DNA of 64,000 nt from Dehalococcoidia bacterium (GTDB lineage Bacteria; Chloroflexota; Dehalococcoidia; SpSt-223): positions 1 through 64,000 of the forward strand of contig BPIC01000006.1 of the NCBI GenBank assembly GCA_026003895.1, read 5' to 3'. The notes under the pieces were generated by a model that worked only from the letters and a program-made list of their open reading frames with translations, ran no database searches and was not told where the DNA came from. Positions 17,436-26,231 of this stretch are shown here, piece after piece. Each line of letters begins with the position of its first letter. The first letter of the stretch is position 1. A program made the position numbers and the translations under genes.

Positions 17436-18978
17436 ATGTTCGCCGTTACCGCCGAGGAGATGCGGGCCGCCGAGGCCTGGACCGCGGCGCGTGGCACGTC
17501 CACCGCGATCCTCATGGATCGCGCCGGGCGCGCCGTCGCCGAAGCCGTGCTCGCGGCGCTCGCCGGACGCAAGGGGCCAGTCGTCGTTCTTGTTGGACCG
17601 GGGAACAATGGCGGTGACGGACTGGTCGCCGCCGAGCGGCTGGCGCGCGCCGGAATCCGCGTCAACCGCCGTGCATGTCCCGCGCCGCCTCGATCCCGAC
17701 GAGCCACTGCGCGCCGCACGCGAGGCGCCGCTCCGCCTGATTGGGCTGGAGCATCCTGGCGGCCACGACGAACTGCGTCGCGCCATCGCCGAGGCAGCGG
17801 TGGTGGTCGACGCCTTGCTCGGCACCGGCGTGTCACGCCCGATAAGTGGGTTGGTGGCGGACGCGGCTCGCGCCATCGCTGGTCGACGGCCGGACTCGAT
17901 CCTCGTCGCCGTCGATCTGCCGTCTGGCCTGAATAGCGACACCGGCGCGGTCGACCCGCTGACTCCGCACGCCGATGTCACCGTCTGCTTCGCCGCTCCG
18001 AAGGTCGGCGTGTACCTCCCGCCCGGTCTCCGGCACGTCGGCCGGCTGCAGATCGCTGATATCGGCATTCCCGACGAGGCGTTCGCCGGCGTCCGGCGGC
18101 GCATCCTCACCGCCGACGAACTGCGTGCCCTGCTCCCGCCGCGTCCAGTTGACGGCCATAAGGGTACGTTCGGCAAGCTGCTGGTGGTCGCCGGCTCGGC
18201 GCGCTATCTCGGAGCCCCGCTGCTCGTCGTGAGCGGTGCGCTGCGGATTGGCGCCGGGCTCGTGGCACTAGCGACCGGCCGCAGAACGTACCAGCGGATC
18301 GCTGGCCGCATCCTCGAGGGTATCTATCTCCCGCTCGTCGACGACGGGGAAGGCGGACTCGGCGAGGCGGCAGCGGACGAGGTGCTCACTGCACTTCATG
18401 TGGACGGGTACGACGCGCTGGCGATCGGCCCGGGTCTCGGCCGCTCGCCGGCAACGGACCGCTTCGTTGCGGCTGTCCTTCAGGGAGCAACGGTCCCGAC
18501 GGTTGTCGACGCCGACGCGCTGACCGCCCTTGCACAGCGCGACGACTGGCGTGATCTCCTGAACGAACGGTGCGTGTTGACTCCGCACCCTGGCGAGGCC
18601 GCACGCCTGCTGCGTTCGAGTGTCGCCGCCGTGGAGAGCAATCGGCTCGCGACCGCGGTGTCACTTGGCGCCGGTGGCGCGATCGTCGTGCTCAAAGGGG
18701 CGAATACGCTGATCGCCGCCTCGAACGGCGATCTCCGGATCCAGCCGGTCGCCAACCCGGCGCTTGGCACCGGCGGCACGGGCGACGTGTTGACGGGCGC
18801 GATTGGCGGGCTGCTCGCCCAAGGCTGCCCGCCCTTTTCCGCCGCCGCCCTCGGCGTCTGGCTTCACGCTCGCGCTGCTGCCCGCTGGAGCGAAGGAAAC
18901 GGCGACGCGGGCTTGCTCGCGAGCGACCTGCTCGCGGAGCTGCCCCGCGCCCGCCAGGAGCTGACCCGTCGCCACTGA
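17436..18978 (+). CDS. nnrD: Bifunctional NAD(P)HX epimerase / ADP-dependent dehydratase (one frameshift)
   Basis: About 514 aa, joining frames near 17665. N-terminal NnrE domain: MFAVTAEEMRAAEAWTAARG, GPVVVLVGPGNNGGDGLVAA, DALLGTGVSRPISG and VAVDLPSGLNSDTG. C-terminal NnrD dehydratase (ribokinase-like fold): VDGHKGTFGKLLVVAGSARY, YDALAIGPGLGRS, RCVLTPHPGEAARL and NPALGTGGTGDVLTGAIGG. Together they repair hydrated NADH and NADPH. The break lies between GIRVN and TAVHVPRRLDPDEP within the epimerase domain, so one base is lost or gained there; both halves are otherwise complete. Start ATG 17436 abuts the acpS stop. Confidence 0.92.
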
Positions 18979-19016
18979 GGGGGCAGCGGAGCAGCCGGGG
19001 TGCGATACTTCGCGCC

Positions 19017-20315
19017 ATGACCGCGCCCACCGCTGCCTCGTCCCCATCCGCCCACAGCCACGAGGTCCGACCGCCCAGCCGGATTTTTTACGGTTGGTGG
19101 ATCGTCCTCGCTTCTGCCGCGATTTTCGGGGTCTCGCTCGGCCTGACCGTTTTCTCGCTCGGCGTCTTCTTCCAGCCATTCGAGCGAGAGTTCGGCTGGA
19201 CACGGGGCGAGGTTTCGGGCGCGATGTCGCTCTCGTTCGTCACCGGCGGCATCCTCGCTCCATTCGTCGGCCGGTTGGTCGATCGGTTCGGGCCGCGGAT
19301 CACAATCACGCTTGGCGCGTTGATCCTTGCCGTCGGGCTGCTTGCCTTTTCGCAAATCGGCTCGCTCACGGCGCTCACGATTGCATTGGTCATTATGTCA
19401 GCAGGACGCATCGCCACGACCAACGTGACGGTCCAAGCCACACTCGCGAATTGGTTTGTTCGAAAACGGGGACTGGTCTTCGCGCTGACACGGATTGGCC
19501 TCAGCCTTGGCGCGCTCATCGGCGTGCCAGCGACGGCCGCGCTCGTTACGTCAGTCGGCTGGCGCGCTGCCGCGGCAATTAATGCTGCCGCCATCGTCGC
19601 CGTCATCGCGCCGCTCGCGATCGGGGTGTTACGGCAGCGTCCGTCGGACCTTGGCCTCCGTCCCTACGGCGCCGACCTGCCGGTCGGGAGGTCGGCCCGC
19701 CCCGTCACCGCGGCCGGCGCGACATTTCGGCAGGCGATGGGAACACGATCGTTCTGGGCAATCGGTTCGGCCATAACGTTCTTCTTTATCGCTGAGCTCT
19801 CGCTCAACCTCCATGCCGTACCGTTCCTCACCGGGCGTGGGATGGACTATCACACGGCCGCCCAAATCGCCGGCGGCATTCCCGCGTGCTATCTCCTCGG
19901 CGGACTGGCCGTCGGCCCGCTCACTGACCGATTTTCGTCGCGTTGGCTCCTCTGCGGCGCATTCCTCCTCGACGCTCTCGGACTCGCGGTTATCTGGGTG
20001 ACTGGCGGGACGCTCTTCGTCTGGATCGGCATTCTCCTGTTTGGCATTGGCTCGGGTGCAATCCTCTCCGTGCATGCCACCTTGATCGCGGACCTTTTCG
20101 GCCTCACCGCGTATGGGGCGATCCTTGGCGGCATCAGCACCATCGGAACGATCGGGGTATTGACTGGTCCAACAACGGTGGGCGTCCTCTTCGATGCCAC
20201 CGGCAGCTACGACGCGCCATTCGCCTTGCTAATTGCGTCTGCGGTGATCGGCGGCGTCGTCATTCTGCTGGCTCGGTCGCCGGCGAGCCCCGCCAGCCCT
20301 GCAAGAACGGGTTGA
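19017..20315 (+). CDS. MFS transporter, monocarboxylate/oxalate-formate antiporter-like
   Basis: 432 aa with 12 TM segments. Motifs: IFYGWWIVLASAAIFGVSLG and GEVSGAMSLSFVTGGILAPF, and GRLVDRFGPRITITLGALIL as the loop 2-3 MFS signature, then a long central loop (RQRPSDLGLRPYGADLPVGR). This pattern is typical of the OFA/MCT branch, which moves small carboxylates. An extended -10 (TGCGATACT, 19001-19009) ends 7 bp before the ATG, with no ribosome site, suggesting a nearly leaderless mRNA. Its last 56 bp overlap the convergent MBL gene. Confidence 0.85.
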   Translation: MTAPTAASSPSAHSHEVRPPSRIFYGWWIVLASAAIFGVSLGLTVFSLGVFFQPFEREFGWTRGEVSGAMSLSFVTGGILAPFVGRLVDRFGPRITITLGALILAVGLLAFSQIGSLTALTIALVIMSAGRIATTNVTVQATLANWFVRKRGLVFALTRIGLSLGALIGVPATAALVTSVGWRAAAAINAAAIVAVIAPLAIGVLRQRPSDLGLRPYGADLPVGRSARPVTAAGATFRQAMGTRSFWAIGSAITFFFIAELSLNLHAVPFLTGRGMDYHTAAQIAGGIPACYLLGGLAVGPLTDRFSSRWLLCGAFLLDALGLAVIWVTGGTLFVWIGILLFGIGSGAILSVHATLIADLFGLTAYGAILGGISTIGTIGVLTGPTTVGVLFDATGSYDAPFALLIASAVIGGVVILLARSPASPASPARTG

Positions 20316-20919
20316 AGCGACGCTCGTTGCCAATCGTCGAAGGGTCGCCATGGCCAGGCAGGATCGTCACCTCGTCGGGCAAGGTGAGCAGCTTGTCGCG
20401 GATGCTCGTCAGCAACTGATTGGTGTTGCCGCCCGGGAAATCGGTGCGTCCAATACTCGATTGAAACAGCGTGTCGCCCGTATAGACCAGCTTGTGTGCC
20501 TCATCGTAGTAACAGGCGCCTCCCGGTGTGTGGCCGGGCGTAAACAGAACGCGCAGCCGAAAGCTGCCAATTTCGATCACGTCGCCATCCGCCACGTAAT
20601 GAGTCGGCGGGGGTGGGAGCTCCCGGACGGTGATGAAGGCGTTGGACGTTGGCGGCCGCTCGCGGAGAAACGCATCCTCCTCGGCGGTCATCACGAAGCC
20701 GCAGCCGGTGGCGCGCATGATCGGCGCGATCGCCAAAATGTGATCGGCGTGGCTGTGGGTGTTGGCGATCAGCCGCACCTTCAGGTTATCCCGCTCGACG
20801 ACCGAAAGAAGGAGGTCCTCCTCGTCGCCGGGGTCAATGATGAAGGTTTCGCCGTTCTCGTCGGAGACGATATAGCAGTTCTCCTGAAACGGGCCGACCA
20901 CCGCACGGCGTATCTGCAC
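20260..20919 (-). CDS. MBL-fold metallo-hydrolase (glyoxalase II-like)
   Basis: 219 aa. Metal ligands are all present: NTHSHADHI (HxHxDH), FTPGHTPGG, VYTGDTLFQSSIGRTDF and LPGHGDPST. The opening MQIRRAVVGPFQENCYIVSD is the usual start of the YcbL/GloB-like group that hydrolyses thioesters such as S-lactoylglutathione analogues. The 3' end overlaps the convergent MFS gene by 56 bp, so the last ~18 codons encode both proteins on opposite strands. The gene 15 bp upstream encodes a pseudopilin-like protein. Confidence 0.9.
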   Translation of the reverse strand: MQIRRAVVGPFQENCYIVSDENGETFIIDPGDEEDLLLSVVERDNLKVRLIANTHSHADHILAIAPIMRATGCGFVMTAEEDAFLRERPPTSNAFITVRELPPPPTHYVADGDVIEIGSFRLRVLFTPGHTPGGACYYDEAHKLVYTGDTLFQSSIGRTDFPGGNTNQLLTSIRDKLLTLPDEVTILPGHGDPSTIGNERRFNPFLQGWRGSPATEPAE

Positions 20920-20934
20920 GATTTTCCCCCTTCG

Positions 20935-21375
20935 CTACGGATACACGTCGCTACGCTCCGGCACCGAGCTGACGAGGCCGTCGGAATCGATGTACCAGTT
21001 GTAAGTGCCGGTATAGATCCCGGAAGCATTCAGCCAGCCGGCGGATCGGGGCGGCTCGTTCAAGAACGGCGGCGGGCCGATCAGCAGCCGGAAGTCGATG
21101 TAGGGCGCCCCGCGCTGTTCCAGTGGCGGCACTCCGTCTTTCGGCAGCGGCGCCCCACTGTACGTGGGCAGCCGGCGCGACGGGTCCGTCGGGTTCTGGA
21201 CGTAGGCATCGACCGCTGCCTGGATCGCGCGCCGGTCCGAATCGTAGGTAGGGCGCTGACCCAACGAAAGCACGCCGCGCACATTCGGCACGACGAGCAG
21301 CCCGATCGCCGCCAGCAAGAGCGCCAGCAGCCCGATTTCGACAAGCGGACGATAGAGAACGGCGAGACGCGTCAT
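20935..21375 (-). CDS. Prepilin-like / hypothetical single-TM secreted protein
   Basis: 146 aa. One N-terminal hydrophobic helix (IGLLALLLAAIGLLVVPNVR) followed by an AIQAAVDAYVQNPTDPSRR stretch and a Trp/Tyr-rich end (GTYNWYIDSDGLVSSVPE). The helix followed by a short alpha region resembles type IV pseudopilins, but there is no GFTLxE-type cleavage site, so the assignment is weak. A TATGGTA stretch just upstream (21376-21390 region) resembles other -10 boxes in this window. Function unknown. Confidence 0.55.
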   Translation of the reverse strand: MTRLAVLYRPLVEIGLLALLLAAIGLLVVPNVRGVLSLGQRPTYDSDRRAIQAAVDAYVQNPTDPSRRLPTYSGAPLPKDGVPPLEQRGAPYIDFRLLIGPPPFLNEPPRSAGWLNASGIYTGTYNWYIDSDGLVSSVPERSDVYP

Positions 21376-21427
21376 CGCTGGTATGGTAGCGCCCCTTCAC
21401 GCTGCACCGCGCGGCGTTGGGGTCCGA

Positions 21428-22294
21428 TTAGGCGCGCAGCGCCGAAATAACCGGAGCAGCTGCGGCGTAGTCGCGGGCGCCGCCCTTCAGAATGGTGGGC
21501 ACGACGTAGAAGCCCGGAACGTCAAGGGCGCGAAAGCGGGCAGCGACCTCGAGGGCAATGTCCGCGCCACTGCGGCCGGCATCGAGGTCGCGCTGCACCC
21601 ACGCTGGGATCGAAGAGAAGGTCACCCCGCCCGCAGCCGGCACATCGATTCCAATCAGCACCGGCGGGAGCGCCGGGTCGCTCGTTGCCATGTACGCATC
21701 GAGAAAGGCCCGCCACTGCTCCACTTCGTAGATCGGCTGGGTAATGAGAAACATCGCGCCCGCTTCCACTTTCCGACGAGCGAGGCGGGCTTCACGCTCG
21801 ACCCCACGGCCAAGATCTACCGTCGCTCCTACTGAAAACTGTGTCGGGCTGCGCAACCGCGCCCCACGGAAGTCGAGACCGGCGTTCAATTGGACAATAA
21901 GCCGAATGAGCCCAGTTGGCGTGATCTGCCGCACCGCTTGCACCAGCCCGGCGTCGCGCGGGCCGAAATCATCGCCGGCGAGCGCTACGACGTCGCGGAC
22001 CCCAAGCAGATGGCCCCCAAGCAGGGCATTGGAGAGGGCGAGGACATTCGCGTCACGGGTGGCGAGGTTAACGACGGATGGTCGGCCAGTGCGGGCGCGA
22101 AGCGCGACGGCAACCGAAAACGGGTCCGGCCGAACGGCCCGACCCGGGGCATAGGCAACGCAGAAATAGTCGGGAACGAGCTCGTCGCCCCCACGCAAAT
22201 CCAAGAGGTCAGCGCCGCGCGGCGGCGAGAAGTCCGCGATGACGAGGGGCGGTGCACCGGCAGGCCGGGCGGCAAGAGCGGCGGCGATGCTCAT
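21428..22294 (-). CDS. Methylenetetrahydrofolate reductase-like protein
   Basis: 288 aa, TIM-barrel MetF family by pattern: IADFSPPRGADLLDL takes the place of the EFFPP motif, followed by NLATRDANVLALSNALLGGH, VRDVVALAGDDFG, RRKVEAGAMFLITQPIYEVE and PVLIGIDVPAAGGV. QPIYE corresponds to the conserved Q-P/F-F/Y motif before the C-terminal strands. It would reduce 5,10-methylene-THF to 5-methyl-THF with FAD. The usual Glu of EFFPP is an Asp here, so exact activity is less certain. Together with folD and fchA it gives the region three one-carbon genes. Confidence 0.8.
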   Translation of the reverse strand: MSIAAALAARPAGAPPLVIADFSPPRGADLLDLRGGDELVPDYFCVAYAPGRAVRPDPFSVAVALRARTGRPSVVNLATRDANVLALSNALLGGHLLGVRDVVALAGDDFGPRDAGLVQAVRQITPTGLIRLIVQLNAGLDFRGARLRSPTQFSVGATVDLGRGVEREARLARRKVEAGAMFLITQPIYEVEQWRAFLDAYMATSDPALPPVLIGIDVPAAGGVTFSSIPAWVQRDLDAGRSGADIALEVAARFRALDVPGFYVVPTILKGGARDYAAAAPVISALRA

Positions 22295-22447
22295 GCGTCA
22301 CCTCTGGCGAAAGTGACGAGGATCCTACCGCGTCAAGTCGATTCGTGCAGGCTTGAGTGCCGCGGCGTCCGGCGCTGCAACGAGGAAGACGAGGCCGAGG
22401 AGGGATTCGGCGGGCCGGCACGGAGCAATCGAACGGGGGCGAGGAGG

Positions 22448-23383
22448 TTAATCACCGCGCAATGCCTGAAGAAGCTCCACTCCTTCCGCCGCTGTGATCG
22501 TTCCAGCTTCCACCAGCGCGAGGATGCGAGCGATATCCGAATCGCGCGAGGCGGGTGGAATCGCCACCTCCTGCGGCTGCCGGCTGTCACGCTCGTCGAC
22601 CTCGCCAACGAACGGTACAGATGGTGGAACCGGTGCCATGGGAGAAGCAGGAGGGCGCGGCGGCGGCCCGGCCCAGACCTGAGTCATCCGCCGCCACTGA
22701 CGGCGCTCGTCGTCGTTGTCGTCTCCGATTCGGCGCACGGCGACCGAGCCAAGCGCCGTCGAGAGGCGGACCACCGTTGCCGATTCCGGGTTGGTGGGAT
22801 AGCGCACGCGCAACGAGCCGCCTCCGACGTTTGCCTCGATCCGGATGTCCAATCCCTCGGCAAGCTCGAGCTTGATCGCGCCGACCTCCGACCGAATCTG
22901 ATGCTCACCCGGAGCAAGGTCGAGCACGCGAAGCCGGATCGATCCTGCGCGAGTGTGGACCTCGACGGTGCCCGCAACATCCTCGCCGACGATCCGCCCG
23001 ACGTCTGACCGGGCGGTGAACTGGCCAACGCACTCACGAAACGTCACCTTGCCCGCGCTTGACTCAAGGCGCAACTGGCATGGCCCGAGCCGTTCGGCGC
23101 TTATCCGCCCGACCGACGAGGAGACCGTAGCGGTTACTGCAGTCGGAACGAACGCCCGAATTTGACGATCGTGACGCCCCGTTGGCCACCCAAATGGTCC
23201 GTACTCCTCGTCGAGGCGGATAGTCAGTGTGCTGCCATCGTCGTCAATCTTGGCGGTCACGCCGTCGGGGAGCTCGAGCCGGGGCTTCTCGCCCGGACCT
23301 GCCGGAAGGAGCGCAATTGCTCCGACGTCGAGGGACACGTCGATCCGCGCCGGGTCGTGGAAGGGCAGCGGAATCACGTTCAT
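22448..23383 (-). CDS. DUF4097-like beta-repeat protein with C-terminal short helix
   Basis: 311 aa from ATG 23383 (AAGGAGAG upstream). The central part is a run of short beta repeats such as VTATVSSSVGRISAERLGPC, LRLESSAGKVTFRECVG and VEVHTRAGSIRLRVLDL, typical of DUF4097 beta-solenoid-like proteins. It then has a Pro-rich linker and ends ARILALVEAGTITAAEGVEL, a SHOCT-like helix pair. It lies 10 bp after the DUF2089 regulator, a common pairing. No signal peptide is visible, so it is probably cytoplasmic; role unknown. Confidence 0.75.
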   Translation of the reverse strand: MNVIPLPFHDPARIDVSLDVGAIALLPAGPGEKPRLELPDGVTAKIDDDGSTLTIRLDEEYGPFGWPTGRHDRQIRAFVPTAVTATVSSSVGRISAERLGPCQLRLESSAGKVTFRECVGQFTARSDVGRIVGEDVAGTVEVHTRAGSIRLRVLDLAPGEHQIRSEVGAIKLELAEGLDIRIEANVGGGSLRVRYPTNPESATVVRLSTALGSVAVRRIGDDNDDERRQWRRMTQVWAGPPPRPPASPMAPVPPSVPFVGEVDERDSRQPQEVAIPPASRDSDIARILALVEAGTITAAEGVELLQALRGD

Positions 23384-23393
23384 CGTTCTCTCC

Positions 23394-23801
23394 TTACAGA
23401 CGTCGCAACCGCTCCGCAGCCTGAGCGGCCGTGAGCTGGCCGGCGGCCAACTGATCCAAAACCTCGCGACGACGCTCGCTGCGATCATCCGGCTCCGGCG
23501 CGACCGCGAAGCCGAGCGCTTGAATCACCTCGTTCAGTCGGGCTACCACCGTCGGGTAGGAGATGTGCAGCTCCTGTTCCACGTCTTTGATCTTTCCCCG
23601 GTTCTTGAGGAACACTTCCACGAAGCGAATTTGGTCTGGGTTCAAGTTCTGGAGACGGCCCAACGCGAAGTCGCCCTCGATGGCGGTCGAGCAACCGACG
23701 CAGTGCAGACGGCGCACACGGAGTTCGCGACCGCAGACCGGGCACGCGCCGAGGACGCGGGGAACGAAATCCTCGCTGGCATCAATTTTCTCAATGCCCA
23801 T
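23394..23801 (-). CDS. DUF2089-family DNA-binding regulator
   Basis: 135 aa from ATG 23801 (an earlier ATG at 23846 is possible). N-terminal zinc ribbon GACPVCGRELRVRRLHCVGC, then a sigma-70 region-4-like HTH (FVEVFLKNRGKIKDVEQELH, ISYPTVVARLNEV) and a C-terminal EVLDQLAAGQLTAAQAAERL helix pair similar to the end of the downstream protein. DUF2089 proteins are thought to be transcription factors. A 12-bp dyad upstream (23822-23833) is a possible operator. The divergent DUF2905 gene starts 65 bp away. Confidence 0.8.
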   Translation of the reverse strand: MGIEKIDASEDFVPRVLGACPVCGRELRVRRLHCVGCSTAIEGDFALGRLQNLNPDQIRFVEVFLKNRGKIKDVEQELHISYPTVVARLNEVIQALGFAVAPEPDDRSERRREVLDQLAAGQLTAAQAAERLRRL

Positions 23802-23821
23802 ATTGCCATTCTTGATCTTGT

Positions 23822-23833
23822 GATGACTCAAGT
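23822..23833. promoter_or_regulatory. Dyad TGACT-CA-AGTCA, possible operator of the DUF2089 regulator
   Basis: TGACTCAAGTCA has perfect 5-bp arms and lies in the divergent gap between the DUF2089 and DUF2905 starts. It overlaps an in-frame upstream ATG of the DUF2089 gene, so the site assumes the later start. Confidence 0.35.
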
Positions 23834-23866
23834 CAAGGTCTCGCACGGATTTCCGAGGAGGCGTGG

Positions 23867-24097
23867 ATGCAAGAAGTCGGCCGGATGCTGGCAGTGCTCG
23901 GTGGCGGGCTGCTCATCATCGGGCTCCTGCTGATGCTGGCAGGCCGCGTGCCGGGGCTCGGACGGTTGCCGGGTGATATCGTCATCGAGCGCGACGGCTT
24001 TTCTTGCTTCTTCCCGCTGGCAACAATGCTGGTCGTCAGCCTCCTCCTCACACTCATGCTCAACGTGCTGGTACGGCTGTTGAACCGTGGTCCCTGA
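23867..24097 (+). CDS. DUF2905 family small membrane protein
   Basis: 76 aa with two TM helices: MLAVLGGGLLIIGLLLMLAG, then the RVPGLGRLPGDIVIERDGFS loop that marks DUF2905, and a second hydrophobic stretch ending VRLLNRGP. Function unknown. It overlaps queA by 11 bp (GTG 24087), so translation is probably coupled. Confidence 0.85.
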   Translation: MQEVGRMLAVLGGGLLIIGLLLMLAGRVPGLGRLPGDIVIERDGFSCFFPLATMLVVSLLLTLMLNVLVRLLNRGP

Positions 24098-25109
24098 CCC
24101 GCTGCGCCTCGCCGATTTTGACTATGCGCTGCCCAGCGACCGGATCGCCCAGACGCCGGCCGAGCCGCGAGACAGCGCACGGTTGCTGGTGCTCAACCGC
24201 GCCTCCGGGACCTTCGACGATCGGACGGTGAGCGACCTGCCCGACCTTCTGCGGCCCGGCGATTGCCTCGTGGTCAACGACACCCGGGTACTGCCCGCTC
24301 GGCTCTTCGGTCGGCGCCTGTCGGGCGGCCGAGTCGAGCTCCTCCTGCTACGGCGGCGCGACGATGGCGCGTGGGAGGCCCTCGCCCGTCCTGCCCGACG
24401 GCTCGGCGTAGGGACGACCATCACTCTCGACGGCGGATCCAGTGCCTGCATCATCGAGGAGGGCGTCGAAGGGCTGCGCGTCGTCCGGCTGGAAGACGAA
24501 GCGGCCGCGCTTGCGGCGGGGCACACGCCGCTGCCGCCCTACATCACCACACCGTTGACGGACCCCGAGCGCTATCAAACGATTTTCGCGCGCGAGCCCG
24601 GCAGCGCGGCCGCGCCGACCGCCGGGTTACATTTCACGCCACGTCTGCTCGATCGGCTGCGCGCCCGCGGCATCGGTGTCGAGACGATAACGCTCCACGT
24701 CGGGCTGGACACGTTTCGCCCCGTCAGCGAGGACGATCCGCGAGCCCACCGCCTCCACAGTGAGTGGTATCGCGTCAGCACCGAGACGGCTGTGGCGTTG
24801 AATCAGGTCCGGGAGGCGGGCGGTCGCATCGTCGCCGTCGGCACGACGAGCGTCCGAACCCTCGAATCGGCGGCCGAAGATGACGGCTCGATCCGTCCTC
24901 GAGCCGGCGAGACCCGGCTGTACATCCTACCGGGCTACCGGTTTCGCGCCGTCGACGCGCTGTTCACGAACTTTCACCTACCCCGTTCGACGCTTTTGCT
25001 GCTGGTCTCGGCTTTCGCCGGACGGGAGCGCGTGCTCGACGCCTACCATCATGCGATCGCCGCCGGTTACCGCTTCTACAGCTTTGGGGACGCAATGCTT
25101 ATCGTCTGA
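24087..25109 (+). CDS. queA: S-adenosylmethionine:tRNA ribosyltransferase-isomerase
   Basis: 340 aa, full length for QueA. Motifs: LADFDYALPSDRIAQTPAEP, CLVVNDTRVLPARLFGRR, PLPPYITTPLTDPERYQTIF, SAAAPTAGLHFTPRLLDRL, ITLHVGLDTFRPV and TNFHLPRSTLLLLVSAFAG. It adds the ribose of SAM to 7-aminomethyl-7-deazaguanine in tRNA on the way to queuosine. No tgt gene is in view. GTG 24087 is used because the family starts with the ~FDYALP segment ten residues in and no later start fits. The 5' end overlaps the DUF2905 gene. Confidence 0.95.
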   Translation: MVPDPLRLADFDYALPSDRIAQTPAEPRDSARLLVLNRASGTFDDRTVSDLPDLLRPGDCLVVNDTRVLPARLFGRRLSGGRVELLLLRRRDDGAWEALARPARRLGVGTTITLDGGSSACIIEEGVEGLRVVRLEDEAAALAAGHTPLPPYITTPLTDPERYQTIFAREPGSAAAPTAGLHFTPRLLDRLRARGIGVETITLHVGLDTFRPVSEDDPRAHRLHSEWYRVSTETAVALNQVREAGGRIVAVGTTSVRTLESAAEDDGSIRPRAGETRLYILPGYRFRAVDALFTNFHLPRSTLLLLVSAFAGRERVLDAYHHAIAAGYRFYSFGDAMLIV

Positions 25110-25184
25110 CCGGATCCCGAAATGAAACCAATCCGGTCGCCGCACGGTACACTTCGTAGACGGACAGCGCGATTGGACTTGAGC

Positions 25185-25727
25185 GTGGACCGAGACGGAA
25201 CCGACGAGTATTGGGTAGGACGGGCCTTGCGTGACCCGGAGGCCTTTGCCGTGCTGGTGGAGCGCTACCAAGCGCGGATCTTCGCGCTGTGCTACCGAAT
25301 GACCGGCAGTAGCGATGACGCCGCCGACCTCGCCCAGGAGACGTTTATTAGGGCCTACCGCGGTCTCAAGACATTTCGGCTCGATGCCCGCTTCTCGCCG
25401 TGGCTGTACAAAATCGCGGTGAACCTTTGCCTGAACTATCGAAAGGGGAAGGCCACCCGGCCCGAACAGGAATTGGACGACTCGGTCCACTCCGGCGACC
25501 TTTCCCCGGAGCGGCGGGCCGAACAGCGCGAGCTGCGCGAGGTTCTGACTGAGGCAGTCGCCGGACTCCCGCCGAAATATCGCGCGGCGATCGTCCTCCG
25601 CCACATTCATGATTTGGCCTACGAAGACATCGCCGACGCACTGGGTGTTCCGCTTGGCACGGTCAAGACGTGGCTGTTCCGGGCACGCGAGCGACTGCAG
25701 CAGCAGCTCGCGCCGGTACGAGGCTGA
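25185..25727 (+). CDS. ECF-type RNA polymerase sigma factor
   Basis: 180 aa from GTG 25185; an ATG at 25122 is in frame, but a TACACT box at 25147-25152 lies downstream of it and its first 20 residues look non-conserved. Region 2: PEAFAVLVERYQARIFALCY, then DDAADLAQETFIRAYRGL. Region 4: LPPKYRAAIVLRHIHDLAYE and ADALGVPLGTVKTWLFRARE. It is followed 2 bp later by an anti-sigma gene and leads a run of envelope genes up to 30784, so it probably controls them and itself. Confidence 0.92.
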   Translation: MDRDGTDEYWVGRALRDPEAFAVLVERYQARIFALCYRMTGSSDDAADLAQETFIRAYRGLKTFRLDARFSPWLYKIAVNLCLNYRKGKATRPEQELDDSVHSGDLSPERRAEQRELREVLTEAVAGLPPKYRAAIVLRHIHDLAYEDIADALGVPLGTVKTWLFRARERLQQQLAPVRG

Positions 25728-25729
25728 GG

Positions 25730-26227
25730 ATGGAGCCAAGACTCGCTTGCGGACACGACCCGCTGGCGATCGCCGCCGTCGCGGACGGCGCGGCAAGCGC
25801 GAGCGAGCGCGCCACGGTCGAAGCGGTGCTCCTCAGCTGCCGAGCCTGCCGGGATTACTGGCACGAGCTGCGGTGGCTGGCCGAAGCACTGCGCACCCCG
25901 TCGCCACCGCCGCCAACCAACCTCACGCAGCGCGTGATGGCCGCAGTCGAGCGGGAGGAACGCAAACGGACCCCACTGCGCGTTGGGATGGCATTGGTTG
26001 CCGTCCTGCTTATCGTGATGGGGATCGCGATGACGATCGCGCCTGCCGATGGTCTCACCGAGTCGGTGGCGGCCACGGAGCCGCTTTGGACCGACATGGC
26101 GGCGACGATGGGGGATCCGCTGACGCTTGCGGTGGAAGTTGATCGAATTGCAATCGCCGGCCTGAGTATGGCTGTCGGCGCCTCCGTCTTCCTGCTCACA
26201 AGGCTCATCCGCACCACCGAGGCGTAG
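25730..26227 (+). CDS. Anti-sigma factor, single TM, with altered zinc motif
   Basis: 165 aa. N-terminal domain contains LLSCRACRDYWHELRWL, the CxxC part of the zinc-binding anti-sigma (ZAS) motif, but the preceding His of HxxxCxxC is Val (AVLLSC). A Pro-rich link leads to the TM helix VGMALVAVLLIVMGIAMTIA and a short outside region, then a second hydrophobic stretch near the end. It lies 2 bp after the sigma factor gene and should hold that factor at the membrane. No periplasmic sensor domain of known type is visible. Confidence 0.8.
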   Translation: MEPRLACGHDPLAIAAVADGAASASERATVEAVLLSCRACRDYWHELRWLAEALRTPSPPPPTNLTQRVMAAVEREERKRTPLRVGMALVAVLLIVMGIAMTIAPADGLTESVAATEPLWTDMAATMGDPLTLAVEVDRIAIAGLSMAVGASVFLLTRLIRTTEA

Positions 26228-26231
26228 CGGC

